From CANJJB01 sp964449295 (lineage in GTDB: Bacteria > Chlamydiota > Chlamydiia > Chlamydiales > Rhabdochlamydiaceae), in the NCBI GenBank assembly GCA_964449295.1, contig CAYUZN010000006.1, forward strand, positions 1 to 32,571: a DNA stretch of 32,571 nucleotides, read 5' to 3'. Below, piece after piece: positions 1 through 7,303 of the stretch (the stretch's first letter is position 1; the number at the start of each line of letters is the position of its first letter). The position numbers and the translations under genes were made by a program. The notes under the pieces were generated by a model, which worked only from the letters and a program-made list of their open reading frames with translations, searched no databases and was not told where the DNA came from.

Positions 1-273
1 CAAACTTTTGTAAGTTCTTATAATTCTTCTCCAATTCAATCAAGTTCATTAGCTGGAATTTTATTCAGCTCATTTAGTTCTAGTGTAGCTTCTTCCAGCC
101 TTGAAGCAAGCTCTGTAGGATCTTCTCAATTTCCACTTAGCTCATCTGCTGGAATTCTATTCACTACGACATCATCAACAACAACATCAACTCAAACCAC
201 AACTACAACAACTCGGACGACAACAAGAACCACAACTACAACCGGTGGCTGTGGACTTCTTGGTTGTAAATGA
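1..273 (+). CDS. C-terminal part of a Ser/Thr-rich surface-like protein (5' end outside window)
   Basis: Frame 1 is open from the first base to a TGA at 271-273, giving 90 residues without a start, so the gene begins upstream of the window. The first half is rich in Ser and contains two copies of a short unit, SSSLAGILF and SSSAGILF (DNA about 43-66 and 139-162). The second half is almost pure Thr/Ser with interspersed Arg, a mucin-like low-complexity stalk. It ends in the compact tail GGCGLLGCK with two Cys residues. Such composition suggests a secreted or surface-exposed protein, and the neighbour is an outer-membrane autotransporter. I recognise no family. It is convergent with the next gene, with 30 bases between the stop codons. 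Confidence 0.6.
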   Translation, partial: QTFVSSYNSSPIQSSSLAGILFSSFSSSVASSSLEASSVGSSQFPLSSSAGILFTTTSSTTTSTQTTTTTTRTTTRTTTTTGGCGLLGCK

Positions 274-279
274 TGAGAT

Positions 280-299
280 AAAATTTATGAATAAATTTT
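280..299. terminator. AT-rich hairpin between convergent genes
   Basis: AAAATTTAT at 280-288 and ATAAATTTT at 291-299 form a perfect 9-bp inverted repeat in the 30-base gap between two convergent stop codons. It could act as a bidirectional terminator, but the stem is all A/T and therefore weak. Confidence 0.3.
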
Positions 300-303
300 C
301 AAT

Positions 304-2190
304 TTAAAAACCAGAAGATGTCCAGTTTCCAATATTATCGGGAGCAAAATTAATCTGCGAAAGTAAGGCTCCTCCACTATTTTGAAAGTTATAAGCAGGC
401 ATTCTCACAGTATCTAATGTTGTCACTTGATTGTTTCTTAAAGTAACAAAAACATTTCCTCCCACTTGCACTCCAATTCCACCGTTTAGAACCCGCGATA
501 ATCCAAATGGAATATTATTGATTTTGTTATTAGCAACTAATACTTCTGCATTTGTAGCTACACTAGAATATCCTATGCGGATTCCAATCACAGTATCCTG
601 AGCACTTGGATTAAAATTTAATATATTGTCTTGAATAAAACATTTTAAGATATTTTGATTATAATTGATTGAAATTCCTCCAGATAAACCAGTCGATAGG
701 GTGTTATTATTTATCCAAAAGTTTCCAGAGCACACATTTACTACAATTCCTATATTTTGAAGTTGATCAACTCCACTCACAGTATTATTTGTAATATAAG
801 CTTCTGCTGCTGTATTATTAAAAAATATTCCACCGTTAGAACCATTTCCATTCCCAACCGCTATGCTATTTTTTTCGATAACATACCTGCCCGATTTTCC
901 ATTAATAAAAATACCACTACTTCCTATCTGAGCATCTATTTTCAATCCTTCAATATCGTTACTATTTGCGGCGGTGATGACAGGAGGTGGAGCATTCGTA
1001 TCTAAAGTGATACCAGAATTACTTATAGTAGGCATTTGATTTGCTAAAGGTTTTACCGTGATATTTCCTAGGCTGGTAGAGAGTTGATGAGGAATACTTG
1101 CGCCCCACAATTTCTGGCCATTTTTTAGCGTGATACCATTACTCATACCTCGATCTGTCCCATCTCCAGGAAATACTATGATAATATCGTTTACATTGGA
1201 AGCTGATTGCGCATCTGCAAGAGTGTTAAAGGGAGACTCAAAAGTACCTAGTGAGTGACTGGTATTGTCGACAAACCAGAAAGTGTAGGGAAGTCCCGTA
1301 GCTGGATTAATGGCAATGCTCTTTTTTTGCTGGGTGGAGGTCACGATGATTTCTTGTTTATCGACGCGCTGGAAGGCTCGATCACGGACAGATGAGTGGA
1401 AGGAGCAGCTGCCTTTTTTGTGCTTGCGGCTGATTGTTTTGGGGGTGAAGGCGTAGGAGAGGCTGATTTGCCCTTGCCCAATCCATTTGTAGAGGTGGTC
1501 ATAAGATGTGTTGCCTTCGAGTCTTAAGATGCTTAGCACATCCATGCCTATGCGAAACTGGCCACCGAAGGTATGTTTTTGATCATTGCCAAAGTAGTAG
1601 GGACCTAGGGCGCTATAAAAATCGATGCCTTTGACTTTAGCAATATGAACGCCGACTTCTCCATTGCAACCTTTAAGAGCAAGTTCTTGTTTTCGAGCGA
1701 TAAAAAGAGAGTGTCCGGAAAAGCTGTCAAAATGGGGATCGTAGAGGGAACTTTTGTGCTTGCCTAAAGGGAAATAACCATTCACGCGGTAGTCGAGATA
1801 TCTGCCCAAAGATTCAAGACCAAATGAGACTTGGTTGTAGTTATGGTGAGAAGTTTTGCGATAATCGTAGTAGATATTGCTACCCCAAACTCTTGTGTCT
1901 GCAATATAGCGAAGGCCAATGCCTGCGTTGGCAGCTGGCTTGCTATTGTTAAAGATATGTCCACGTACATCTAAAAAAGGGATCCAACGTGTGTTAAGAG
2001 AGGGCAGAGGAACAAAAAATCCTTCTAGAGTTGTGTAACCTGTGTTGTAACCAAGCCCATTTGATTCGATGTGGCGAAGAGAAGCACGGTTTAAGTTGTG
2101 CTGGCTTGTACATACAGGTGGCTCATCTGCAAAAATAGGTGATAAACAAACTAAACTGAGTAAAAAAAGAGCTCTATTTTTTCTTGCCAT
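304..2190 (-). CDS. Inverse autotransporter (intimin/invasin-type beta-barrel) with beta-helix passenger
   Basis: The 628-residue product starts with a signal peptide (hydrophobic core RALFLLSLVCLSPIFA, cleavage near residue 21). Residues about 30-255 match the inverse-autotransporter barrel: the GLGYNTGYTTLEGFF segment, GIGLRYIADTRVWGSNIYYDYR, and alternating aromatic strands up to YKWIGQGQISLSYAF. In type Ve secretion the N-terminal barrel sits in the outer membrane and exports the C-terminal half. Here that half (about 300-628) is not Ig-like. It has N-rich strand repeats (GIFINGKSG, NGGIFFNNTA, YITNNTVSG, FWINNNTLS) typical of a right-handed parallel beta-helix. The ribosome-binding site AAGGAT lies 8 bases before the ATG. 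Role in host-cell contact is inferred; the family call is firm. Confidence 0.85.
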   Translation of the reverse strand: MARKNRALFLLSLVCLSPIFADEPPVCTSQHNLNRASLRHIESNGLGYNTGYTTLEGFFVPLPSLNTRWIPFLDVRGHIFNNSKPAANAGIGLRYIADTRVWGSNIYYDYRKTSHHNYNQVSFGLESLGRYLDYRVNGYFPLGKHKSSLYDPHFDSFSGHSLFIARKQELALKGCNGEVGVHIAKVKGIDFYSALGPYYFGNDQKHTFGGQFRIGMDVLSILRLEGNTSYDHLYKWIGQGQISLSYAFTPKTISRKHKKGSCSFHSSVRDRAFQRVDKQEIIVTSTQQKKSIAINPATGLPYTFWFVDNTSHSLGTFESPFNTLADAQSASNVNDIIIVFPGDGTDRGMSNGITLKNGQKLWGASIPHQLSTSLGNITVKPLANQMPTISNSGITLDTNAPPPVITAANSNDIEGLKIDAQIGSSGIFINGKSGRYVIEKNSIAVGNGNGSNGGIFFNNTAAEAYITNNTVSGVDQLQNIGIVVNVCSGNFWINNNTLSTGLSGGISINYNQNILKCFIQDNILNFNPSAQDTVIGIRIGYSSVATNAEVLVANNKINNIPFGLSRVLNGGIGVQVGGNVFVTLRNNQVTTLDTVRMPAYNFQNSGGALLSQINFAPDNIGNWTSSGF

Positions 2191-2277
2191 GAGAGCACAT
2201 CCTTAAAAAAGATATTGTAATTTTCTGTATAACTGAGTGGTGTAAATTAAGAAAATGTTTTTTTAAGAAATGAATAA

Positions 2278-2311
2278 TTTCACACACTCCACAGACGTGA
2301 AGTGTGTGAAA
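2278..2311 (-). terminator. Rho-independent terminator after the outer-membrane protein gene
   Basis: TTTCACACACT (2278-2288) and AGTGTGTGAAA (2301-2311) form a perfect 11-bp stem with a 12-base loop, starting 16 bases past the stop codon of the leftward gene that ends at 2327. On the minus strand the stem runs into an A/T-rich tail, so it fits a terminator for that gene. Confidence 0.6.
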
Positions 2312-2326
2312 AGAGATCAGGCTTGC

Positions 2327-3016
2327 TTAGAAGCGATAGCCTAGAGAGTTACGGAACCCTACATAATAGGCAGAAGAATCTGGCCCATAGAGGTAGGTAT
2401 TAAAAGGCTCTACTCTAAAATCCCAATGTCTATTACGTCCGAAGCGGAATGTAATAGGAATTGAAACATCAGCACCTACCACAGGAGATCCCCATCTACC
2501 ATGGTGCTTATCATGAACAGGTCCTCCGAGGAGGCCTTTTGCATTGAGTCCCAAGTTGAAAACAGATGTAAAGGCATGATCATATAGGAACCCTAAAGCT
2601 CCATAGAGAACACCTGTTTTATGATGCACATGGTAGTGATGGTGATGATGCTTGATATGATAGTTTTGGATAAAACCTACACCTGCAAAAGGAGTTAAAT
2701 GATCTCTCCCATTGTAGAAGAAGTTGTATCCCATACGAACCTCTCCATTTAAAAGGTCGTTTCTTTTGTGATTGTGATTCAGTAAACATGATACCCAAGC
2801 TTCTAATCCCCAATATAAGGAATCATTTTTAATGCGCTCATACCCTTGATGAAGAGGCATAAACACAATAGCTCGGTTATGATATTCAATAAACGGAGTT
2901 TCTTCGAGAGTCTCTGTTTTAATTGTTACTTTAGTGGTTGTGACTTTTTCATCAGCACGAACACCAATAGTAGTAAATAAAGCTAATAGAGTTAGATTTA
3001 AATAAATGTTTTTCAT
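2327..3016 (-). CDS. Small His-rich outer-membrane beta-barrel protein
   Basis: I start this gene at the ATG at 3016 because AAGGAGT lies just upstream and the protein then begins with a clean signal peptide, MKNIYLNLTLLALFTTIGVRA, followed by DEK; a longer reading from 3082 would bury it. The 229-residue product has short alternating hydrophobic/aromatic strands (WGLEAWVSCLL, GEVRMGYNFFYNG, VLYGALGFLYD, VGFRNSLGYRF) and ends in Phe, the usual C-terminal signal for outer-membrane barrel assembly. A run of His residues (about 120-132) lies in a predicted loop and could bind metal. I cannot name the family. A terminator follows, and tag lies 72 bases upstream on the same strand. Confidence 0.65.
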   Translation of the reverse strand: MKNIYLNLTLLALFTTIGVRADEKVTTTKVTIKTETLEETPFIEYHNRAIVFMPLHQGYERIKNDSLYWGLEAWVSCLLNHNHKRNDLLNGEVRMGYNFFYNGRDHLTPFAGVGFIQNYHIKHHHHHYHVHHKTGVLYGALGFLYDHAFTSVFNLGLNAKGLLGGPVHDKHHGRWGSPVVGADVSIPITFRFGRNRHWDFRVEPFNTYLYGPDSSAYYVGFRNSLGYRF

Positions 3017-3088
3017 TTTTAAGACTCCTTGTGTTAAGACACGATTAAAGTCTAATTCGTTTCGGTGTTTTTTTGCAAACAACTTATT

Positions 3089-3652
3089 CTAATTTTTTGC
3101 CCTGCACCAGCAATCACTCAAGTGATCATTGACAAGTCCTACTGCTTGCATGTAAGCGTAGATAATGGCTTTCCCAACAAATGTCATTCCTCTTTTTTTG
3201 AGATCTTTAGAAAGAGCTTCGCTCTCAGGTGTTGAGACAGGAACATCTTTAAATGTTTTCCAGTGATTGATACGTGATTGCCCATCCACAAAACGCCACA
3301 GATAGTGATCAAATGAACCGAATTCTTTTTGAATATCTATAAACACTTTGGCATTTGTGCGTGCAGCGTAAATCTTAAGTTTGTTGCGGATAATTGTGTC
3401 GTTGGAGCGTAGAGCCTCTAGTTCAGAGTCTGTCATAGACGCAACTTTAAGAGGATCAAAATTGTGAAAAGCTTTCCGATAAGCAGCACGCCTTTTGAGA
3501 ATTGTCTCCCAACTTAAACCTGCTTGCGCGCCTTCTAGAATTAACATCTCAAACAAATGCCTGTCGTCATGAACAGGTATCCCCCATTCAGTGTCATGGT
3601 ACTCTGCGTAAAATTCTTTACCCGGTGTATTACCGAAACAGCGTTTTTTCAT
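3089..3652 (-). CDS. tag: DNA-3-methyladenine glycosylase I
   Basis: Tag removes 3-methyladenine from alkylated DNA as the first step of base-excision repair. From the ATG at 3652 the product is 187 residues, the same length as E. coli Tag. It starts MKKRCF, carries YHDTEWGIP and EGAQAGLSWETIL, and ends NDHLSDCWC. The four zinc ligands of the family appear intact (Cys5, His19, His177, Cys181). An in-frame ATG at 3709 would add 19 residues that lie inside ogt and resemble nothing in the family, so I rejected it. The chosen start overlaps the 3' end of ogt by 23 bases, which implies translational coupling. Function is highly likely. Confidence 0.93.
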   Translation of the reverse strand: MKKRCFGNTPGKEFYAEYHDTEWGIPVHDDRHLFEMLILEGAQAGLSWETILKRRAAYRKAFHNFDPLKVASMTDSELEALRSNDTIIRNKLKIYAARTNAKVFIDIQKEFGSFDHYLWRFVDGQSRINHWKTFKDVPVSTPESEALSKDLKKRGMTFVGKAIIYAYMQAVGLVNDHLSDCWCRAKN

Positions 3653-4154
3653 AGCGTATAAGCCATTCTTTGCGGGAGATGCCCCCTGCATATCCTCCCA
3701 ATTTTCCATTTGAGTTGATCACACGGTGGCAGGGAATGATGATGGCAAGTTTGTTTGTGCTATTGGCTTTTGCAACAGCACGGCAAGCTTTCTTATTGCC
3801 AACCGATAAGGCAAGCTCTGCATAAGAACATGTTCTTCCAAATGGAATTTTTTTGAGATCTTCCCACACACGCATCTGAAAAGGAGATCCAACACATAGA
3901 GTGGGTGTTTTAAATTCTTTTAGCTGACCACTAAAAAAGAGCTTAAGCTCACTTTCAATAGAAACAAGTGAGTGAGACGATCCTGGTGTGATAGATAAGT
4001 TTGTTTTTTTCTTAAGTCTTTCGATCTGGTGCACAAGGCTTTTTCTTTCTACAAACTCAAGTAAATAAAGTGCTTTGTCATCTCCGATAGCTACCATAGA
4101 GCCAATAGGCGTGTCTAATAAGCTGGCTTTTAGATTATTAGCCTGAAGTATCAT
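3630..4154 (-). CDS. ogt: Methylated-DNA--protein-cysteine methyltransferase
   Basis: Ogt/MGMT transfers the methyl group from O6-methylguanine (and O4-methylthymine) in DNA to its own cysteine in a single suicide reaction. The 174-residue product has the hallmark IIPCHRVI with acceptor Cys142, the helix-turn-helix region with the Arg finger (RAVAKANSTN), and the closing LGGYAGG segment. The N-terminal half (TPIGSMVAIGDDKALYLLEF) fits the RNase H-like domain. There is no Ada-type zinc domain, so this is a stand-alone repair enzyme and not the regulator Ada. It starts inside the end of the preceding acetyltransferase gene (17-base overlap) and overlaps tag, so the two alkylation-repair genes are co-transcribed. 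Confidence 0.93.
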   Translation of the reverse strand: MILQANNLKASLLDTPIGSMVAIGDDKALYLLEFVERKSLVHQIERLKKKTNLSITPGSSHSLVSIESELKLFFSGQLKEFKTPTLCVGSPFQMRVWEDLKKIPFGRTCSYAELALSVGNKKACRAVAKANSTNKLAIIIPCHRVINSNGKLGGYAGGISRKEWLIRYEKTLFR

Positions 4155-4824
4155 CTGGAAATTCTATATTTCTGCGAAAGTTAATCATTGAAATATTACT
4201 CGTGTAGACCAATCTGAGGCCATCATCATGAGGATTTTTACAAGACCCAAGCTCACACCTGTAATCCAGTTTCATAAATTTTTCTAAAGTTACTGCCACA
4301 GAATTAGGCTTTGTTGTGGCTGTGATTTTTTTTACAGTTTGTCCGTTGTGTGTAAAACCAGCTGCAACTGTTGCAGGGATATAGCCTTGTATTAGAGTTT
4401 GAATAGTTAACTCTCCGTATCTTTCCCAATGGTTTTTATGAAAAAGCATATCTATTTTTACCGCTCCAGCCTCCTGGCAGCTTAAAACAGCTAATCCTAT
4501 ATGTTCATTTGTCTCATCATTTTTATAGATCCCTAATCCAACATAAGGATCTGCTTCTTTTAATTTATTATGCCAGAGTTGAAGTCTCTCAGAAACCCAC
4601 TCTTGTGATTGAGTTTCACCATCGGCAAACAGTGACATAACATCTGAATTGCTATAAAGAGCTGCTTGATCATCACAATCTGTGTTTGTCAAAGAACGTA
4701 AGGCTATTTTTTGTGTCTGTACCTCTATCATTAAGGCGCCCTGATTATCTTGACAAAATGTAAGGCTAGTGCCCGTTGATAACCTATAACTAGCAATCGT
4801 ATGAGTTGAAGAATCCATAGGCAT
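4138..4824 (-). CDS. GNAT-family N-acetyltransferase (paralogue 1)
   Basis: The product (228 residues from the ATG at 4824) resembles RimJ/RimL-type acetyltransferases, which use acetyl-CoA to acetylate amines. From residue about 39 it reads IALRSLTNTDCDDQAALYSNSDVMSLFADG, matching the usual opening, then YVGLGIY and HIGLAVLSC strands and FHKNHWERYGELTIQTLI, equivalent to the acetyl-CoA-binding loop and helix. The classical Q/RxxGxG/A loop is degenerate (HWERYGELT), so CoA binding may be altered. The first 35 residues lack known similarity. A TTG at 4836 is an alternative start. It lies 68 bases after a sister gene and overlaps ogt by 17 bases; the substrate is unknown. Confidence 0.75.
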   Translation of the reverse strand: MPMDSSTHTIASYRLSTGTSLTFCQDNQGALMIEVQTQKIALRSLTNTDCDDQAALYSNSDVMSLFADGETQSQEWVSERLQLWHNKLKEADPYVGLGIYKNDETNEHIGLAVLSCQEAGAVKIDMLFHKNHWERYGELTIQTLIQGYIPATVAAGFTHNGQTVKKITATTKPNSVAVTLEKFMKLDYRCELGSCKNPHDDGLRLVYTSNISMINFRRNIEFPDDTSG

Positions 4825-4892
4825 GTATGTTATCAAGGCTAATTCATCTTATCAAGAGTAAAGCATCATCTTCGCACAGATAAGAATCAACA

Positions 4893-5582
4893 TTATACCT
4901 CTGAAACTATCTCCCTTTGCAAAATTTCCGGATCTCGTTCAGGGATATCTTTTAGATACAAATGTCTCTGATTCCCAAATTTTTCTTCAGTCTTAATAGG
5001 ATCTCCCATCATTTGTTGAGAAAGCCGGCAAGAATAGGGATTGTCAACTCTTGCCGTTGCAACAGCTTGTGTTACAGCAGAGTTAGCGTCATATCTAAAA
5101 CCAGCATCAACTATAGCAGTAAGATAAGTATTCAAAGCATGGGCGATTTCTTTTCCATAACCTTTATTCCAGTGAGTATCACCGAGAATACAGACAATCT
5201 CTGTTTGCCAATTGTTATCTCCATGACCTGCTACGGCAATTCCTAGAAACTCGTTATCTTTATTGCATATTGCAAAAGCACTATAAGGGTCATTATTAAA
5301 CCAGCGAGCGCTCCATCTGTTGATTTTTGCTGCTACTTGTTCCGCTGTTTGCTTGCCGCCTGCCACTTTTTTCATAACCTCTTCATTGTCATACACGCTA
5401 AGTAGTTGTGAATAAAATTTATAATCTGCAGGCCCCTGTTTGTTTGGAATTTTAATAGATTCCAAAGATAATTTTGTTGTTTTAATTGTACAGGAGATAT
5501 CTCCACTATTAGAATGAATGTCAATTTTTGCATCCTGTGCTGCATATGAATAATGAGTAGAATAACGGCCTAAAGGCTGCAT
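4893..5582 (-). CDS. GNAT-family N-acetyltransferase (paralogue 2)
   Basis: This 229-residue product is related to the following gene: both have an N-terminal strand-rich region of about 40 residues, then an acetyltransferase fold. Visible landmarks are LSLESIKIP, YSQLLSVYDNEEVMKKVAGG (compare ALYSNSDVMSLFADG in the neighbour), DPYSAFAI, and the acetyl-CoA loop HWNKGYGKEIAHALNTYL, closer to the canonical RGxG/A pattern than in paralogue 1. The start is supported by GGGAAGG upstream of the ATG. It is the first gene of the leftward unit that continues with paralogue 1, ogt and tag. The pair probably arose by tandem duplication; what they acetylate cannot be read from the sequence. Confidence 0.75.
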   Translation of the reverse strand: MQPLGRYSTHYSYAAQDAKIDIHSNSGDISCTIKTTKLSLESIKIPNKQGPADYKFYSQLLSVYDNEEVMKKVAGGKQTAEQVAAKINRWSARWFNNDPYSAFAICNKDNEFLGIAVAGHGDNNWQTEIVCILGDTHWNKGYGKEIAHALNTYLTAIVDAGFRYDANSAVTQAVATARVDNPYSCRLSQQMMGDPIKTEEKFGNQRHLYLKDIPERDPEILQREIVSEV

Positions 5583-5612
5583 AAAACCTTCCCTGGTATT
5601 TAAATGTGGAAG

Positions 5613-5641
5613 ATCTTAGTTAATTAGGATGTAGTAATCAA
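5613..5641 (-). promoter_or_regulatory. Candidate promoter of the acetyltransferase-ogt-tag operon
   Basis: On the minus strand TTGATT (5641-5636) and TAAGAT (5618-5613) are spaced by exactly 17 bases, close to the housekeeping sigma consensus. The pair lies about 30 bases upstream of the paralogue 2 start and overlaps the stop codon of the preceding gene. Confidence 0.4.
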
Positions 5642-6438
5642 GAATAATAATAATCGATTTCTTCATTTTTCTTAGGGCCAATGACTCGCCAGTTAAGACG
5701 AAGGCCATGATGATCAAAATAGATCTGACCAAAATAAGTGTCACCCTCACACAGATGGGAATCAACAGAAGATAGAGAATTTTTTCCAGAAGGAGCTAAG
5801 TGAAAGAGAAAGACAGGATGGTCAGGCCCTCTGCGCAAATGCTCTAAAGAAATCACACCGCTTAAGCGATCAAAACTCCAGCGAAATGTGTTACTAAAAT
5901 TGAGCTCATTTCCTTGTTTGCCTTGCCACGTGCCTTTTTCTTGAAAAAGAAGTGCATGATCACTCTCTTTAATGATAGTTACCTCCCCTTGCCCTTTTCC
6001 ATGCCAGCCACCCTCTTGCTGTACTTTTGTATTGGCATTGAACATCAGAGTCTTAACTTTTTGCAATTTCTCCCAAAATGTCAAAAGAACTTGCCTGTTT
6101 TGAATAGGATTAGAGGAAGATGAAATCTGATCTTGTTTTACGACATAATAGCTCTTTTTCTCGTGAGCAGGAAGTAATGTGTAAGCTTTTTTGAGCAGAT
6201 GCTCCACTTCTGCTATCAGAGGGTAAGCGGGATTAAATTGGTAAAGACGGGTCTTTCCCTCATAAGAGCTTGTGATCAACCCTCCTTTTTCTAAGCGCAG
6301 CAGAGCTTTTTGAAGAGGGGTGAGAGGCGTTTTTAAAGACCTATGAAGTTGCGTGCCATAACACTTCCCATTGACAAATAGAAAAAGGAGAATTCTTTGA
6401 ATGTTTTTATTACCGCAGAGTACTTCTAACATATTCAT
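5638..6438 (-). CDS. Winged-helix DNA-binding protein with C-terminal DUF6314-like domain
   Basis: Residues about 3-90 (from the ATG at 6438) form a winged helix of ArsR/MarR type: MLEVLCGNKNIQRILLFLFV, then TPLTPLQKALLRLEKGGLI and a basic wing (SSYEGKTRLYQFNP). The C-terminal half reads WHGKGQGEVTI, LLFQEKGTW, FSNTFRWSF, ISLEHLRRGPDHPVFLFHL, CEGDTYFGQIYF, LNWRVIGPKK. This pattern of conserved W/G/H/D residues recalls the DUF6314 family, a possible lipocalin-like ligand pocket. The open frame continues 37 codons upstream to a TTG at 6549, but that part has no family-like sequence and would leave only 27 bases to bioY. I infer a ligand-sensing regulator. Its divergent position suggests it may control bioY; this is untested. 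Confidence 0.6.
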   Translation of the reverse strand: MNMLEVLCGNKNIQRILLFLFVNGKCYGTQLHRSLKTPLTPLQKALLRLEKGGLITSSYEGKTRLYQFNPAYPLIAEVEHLLKKAYTLLPAHEKKSYYVVKQDQISSSSNPIQNRQVLLTFWEKLQKVKTLMFNANTKVQQEGGWHGKGQGEVTIIKESDHALLFQEKGTWQGKQGNELNFSNTFRWSFDRLSGVISLEHLRRGPDHPVFLFHLAPSGKNSLSSVDSHLCEGDTYFGQIYFDHHGLRLNWRVIGPKKNEEIDYYYS

Positions 6439-6445
6439 TCTTTTT

Positions 6446-6483
6446 AAACTAAAACCAACATAATGTAAACTACTTTTTAGTTT
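6446..6483. promoter_or_regulatory. Inverted repeat between the regulator gene and bioY (candidate operator)
   Basis: AAACTAAAA (6446-6454) and TTTTAGTTT (6475-6483) are perfect 9-base inverted copies 20 bases apart; allowing one bulged base the arms extend to 14 bp. The dyad lies just upstream of the chosen regulator start and about 95 bases before bioY. Its wide spacing resembles dyads bound by dimeric repressors such as BirA, but the bases do not match the BirA, BioR or BioQ sites I know. Confidence 0.35.
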
Positions 6484-6576
6484 TAAAAAGGGAAGGCGTC
6501 TAAGATTTTTATTGAAAATAGATAGGACATCGTTGTACACTTCTCTCAAAATGAAACCTTAGGGAGATTTAAGTTT

Positions 6577-7122
6577 ATGTCAAATCAAGCCATTTCAACG
6601 TTTTTTCCCCACACAAAAAGTTTAAGTGTTCTTCAAGTCATTTTAGCCTCTTGCTTCATTGCCATCTGTGCTCAGATTAAAATTCCTCTCTATTTCACAC
6701 CGATTCCTTTCACAGTGCAAGGGATTGGCGTGATGCTCGTGGGATGTTTACTCGGAAGCCGCAGAGGCGCTCTCGCTGTTTTTTGCTATTTAATGCAAGG
6801 GTGTCTTGGCCTGCCTGTCTGGGCAGGTGGAGTAGCAGGAGGAGCTGCCCATCTTTTTGGACCAACAGGTGGCTATCTTATCGCTTATGTGATGCAAGCG
6901 TACCTCGTTGGCTGGTTTACTCAAAAATACTCTCAAGCGAGCTTCTTGAAAACAGCAGCTTTTTTATGTGTCACAGTTGGCCTGCAACTCACTGCAGGAT
7001 CCCTTTGGCTCGCCCAATTTGTCGGCATCAAACGCTGTTTCCTCTTAGGACTTATCCCCTTTATCTTAGGCGATGCTCTCAAAGCCTGCCTTGTAGCTAG
7101 CTACGTAAAACTCCGTAAATAA
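6577..7122 (+). CDS. bioY: Biotin transporter BioY (ECF S-component)
   Basis: The 181-residue product is an integral membrane protein with about six hydrophobic segments and the BioY signature: QIKIPLYFTPIPFTVQGIGVML, LLGSRRGALAVFCYLMQGCLGLPVW, and GGAAHLFGPTGGYLIAY. BioY binds biotin and works alone or with the shared ECF module (EcfA/A'/T); no such ATPase lies in the window. AGGGAGA precedes the ATG at a suitable distance. Chlamydiae commonly scavenge biotin from the host, and no biotin synthesis genes are nearby. The gene is divergent from a putative ligand-sensing regulator, so regulation from the shared 138-base region is plausible. Confidence 0.93.
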   Translation: MSNQAISTFFPHTKSLSVLQVILASCFIAICAQIKIPLYFTPIPFTVQGIGVMLVGCLLGSRRGALAVFCYLMQGCLGLPVWAGGVAGGAAHLFGPTGGYLIAYVMQAYLVGWFTQKYSQASFLKTAAFLCVTVGLQLTAGSLWLAQFVGIKRCFLLGLIPFILGDALKACLVASYVKLRK

Positions 7123-7143
7123 TCACTCATCCGCCCTTGCTTT

Positions 7144-7189
7144 GTTGCAGGGGCTACTATCTTGCCAAAGCGTTTGCCCTTCCTGCAAC
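7144..7189 (+). terminator. Hairpin downstream of bioY
   Basis: GTTGCAGG (7144-7151) pairs with CCTGCAAC (7182-7189), with G-T pairs extending the stem inwards. A short T-run follows within ten bases. It starts 22 bases after the bioY stop codon, so it may terminate bioY transcription. The large loop (about 30 bases) makes this a weak call. Confidence 0.3.
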
Positions 7190-7251
7190 GCCTCTTTTAA
7201 TCCTAAGTGCCAGAGCCATTGGGATTTATATTTTGAACATTAATTATTGCA

Positions 7252-7288
7252 AAATAAGGGTAAAAAACAGGAAAATTAACCCTTATTT
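7252..7288 (+). promoter_or_regulatory. 10-bp inverted repeat abutting the ribosome-binding site of the GT-B-like gene
   Basis: AAATAAGGGT (7252-7261) and ACCCTTATTT (7279-7288) are perfect inverted copies 17 bases apart. The right arm ends directly before the AAGGAGA ribosome-binding site of the gene starting at 7304. It could be a DNA operator or an mRNA hairpin affecting translation start. Confidence 0.4.
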
Positions 7289-7303
7289 AAGGAGACCTTT
7301 ACT

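Noticed and set aside
757..1005. Plus-strand frame inside the inverse autotransporter gene
   Set aside because: Antisense shadow of a clear coding region, no ribosome-binding site.
6577..6700. Biotin or other riboswitch upstream of bioY
   Set aside because: The leader is short and no known riboswitch core or conserved fold could be recognised.
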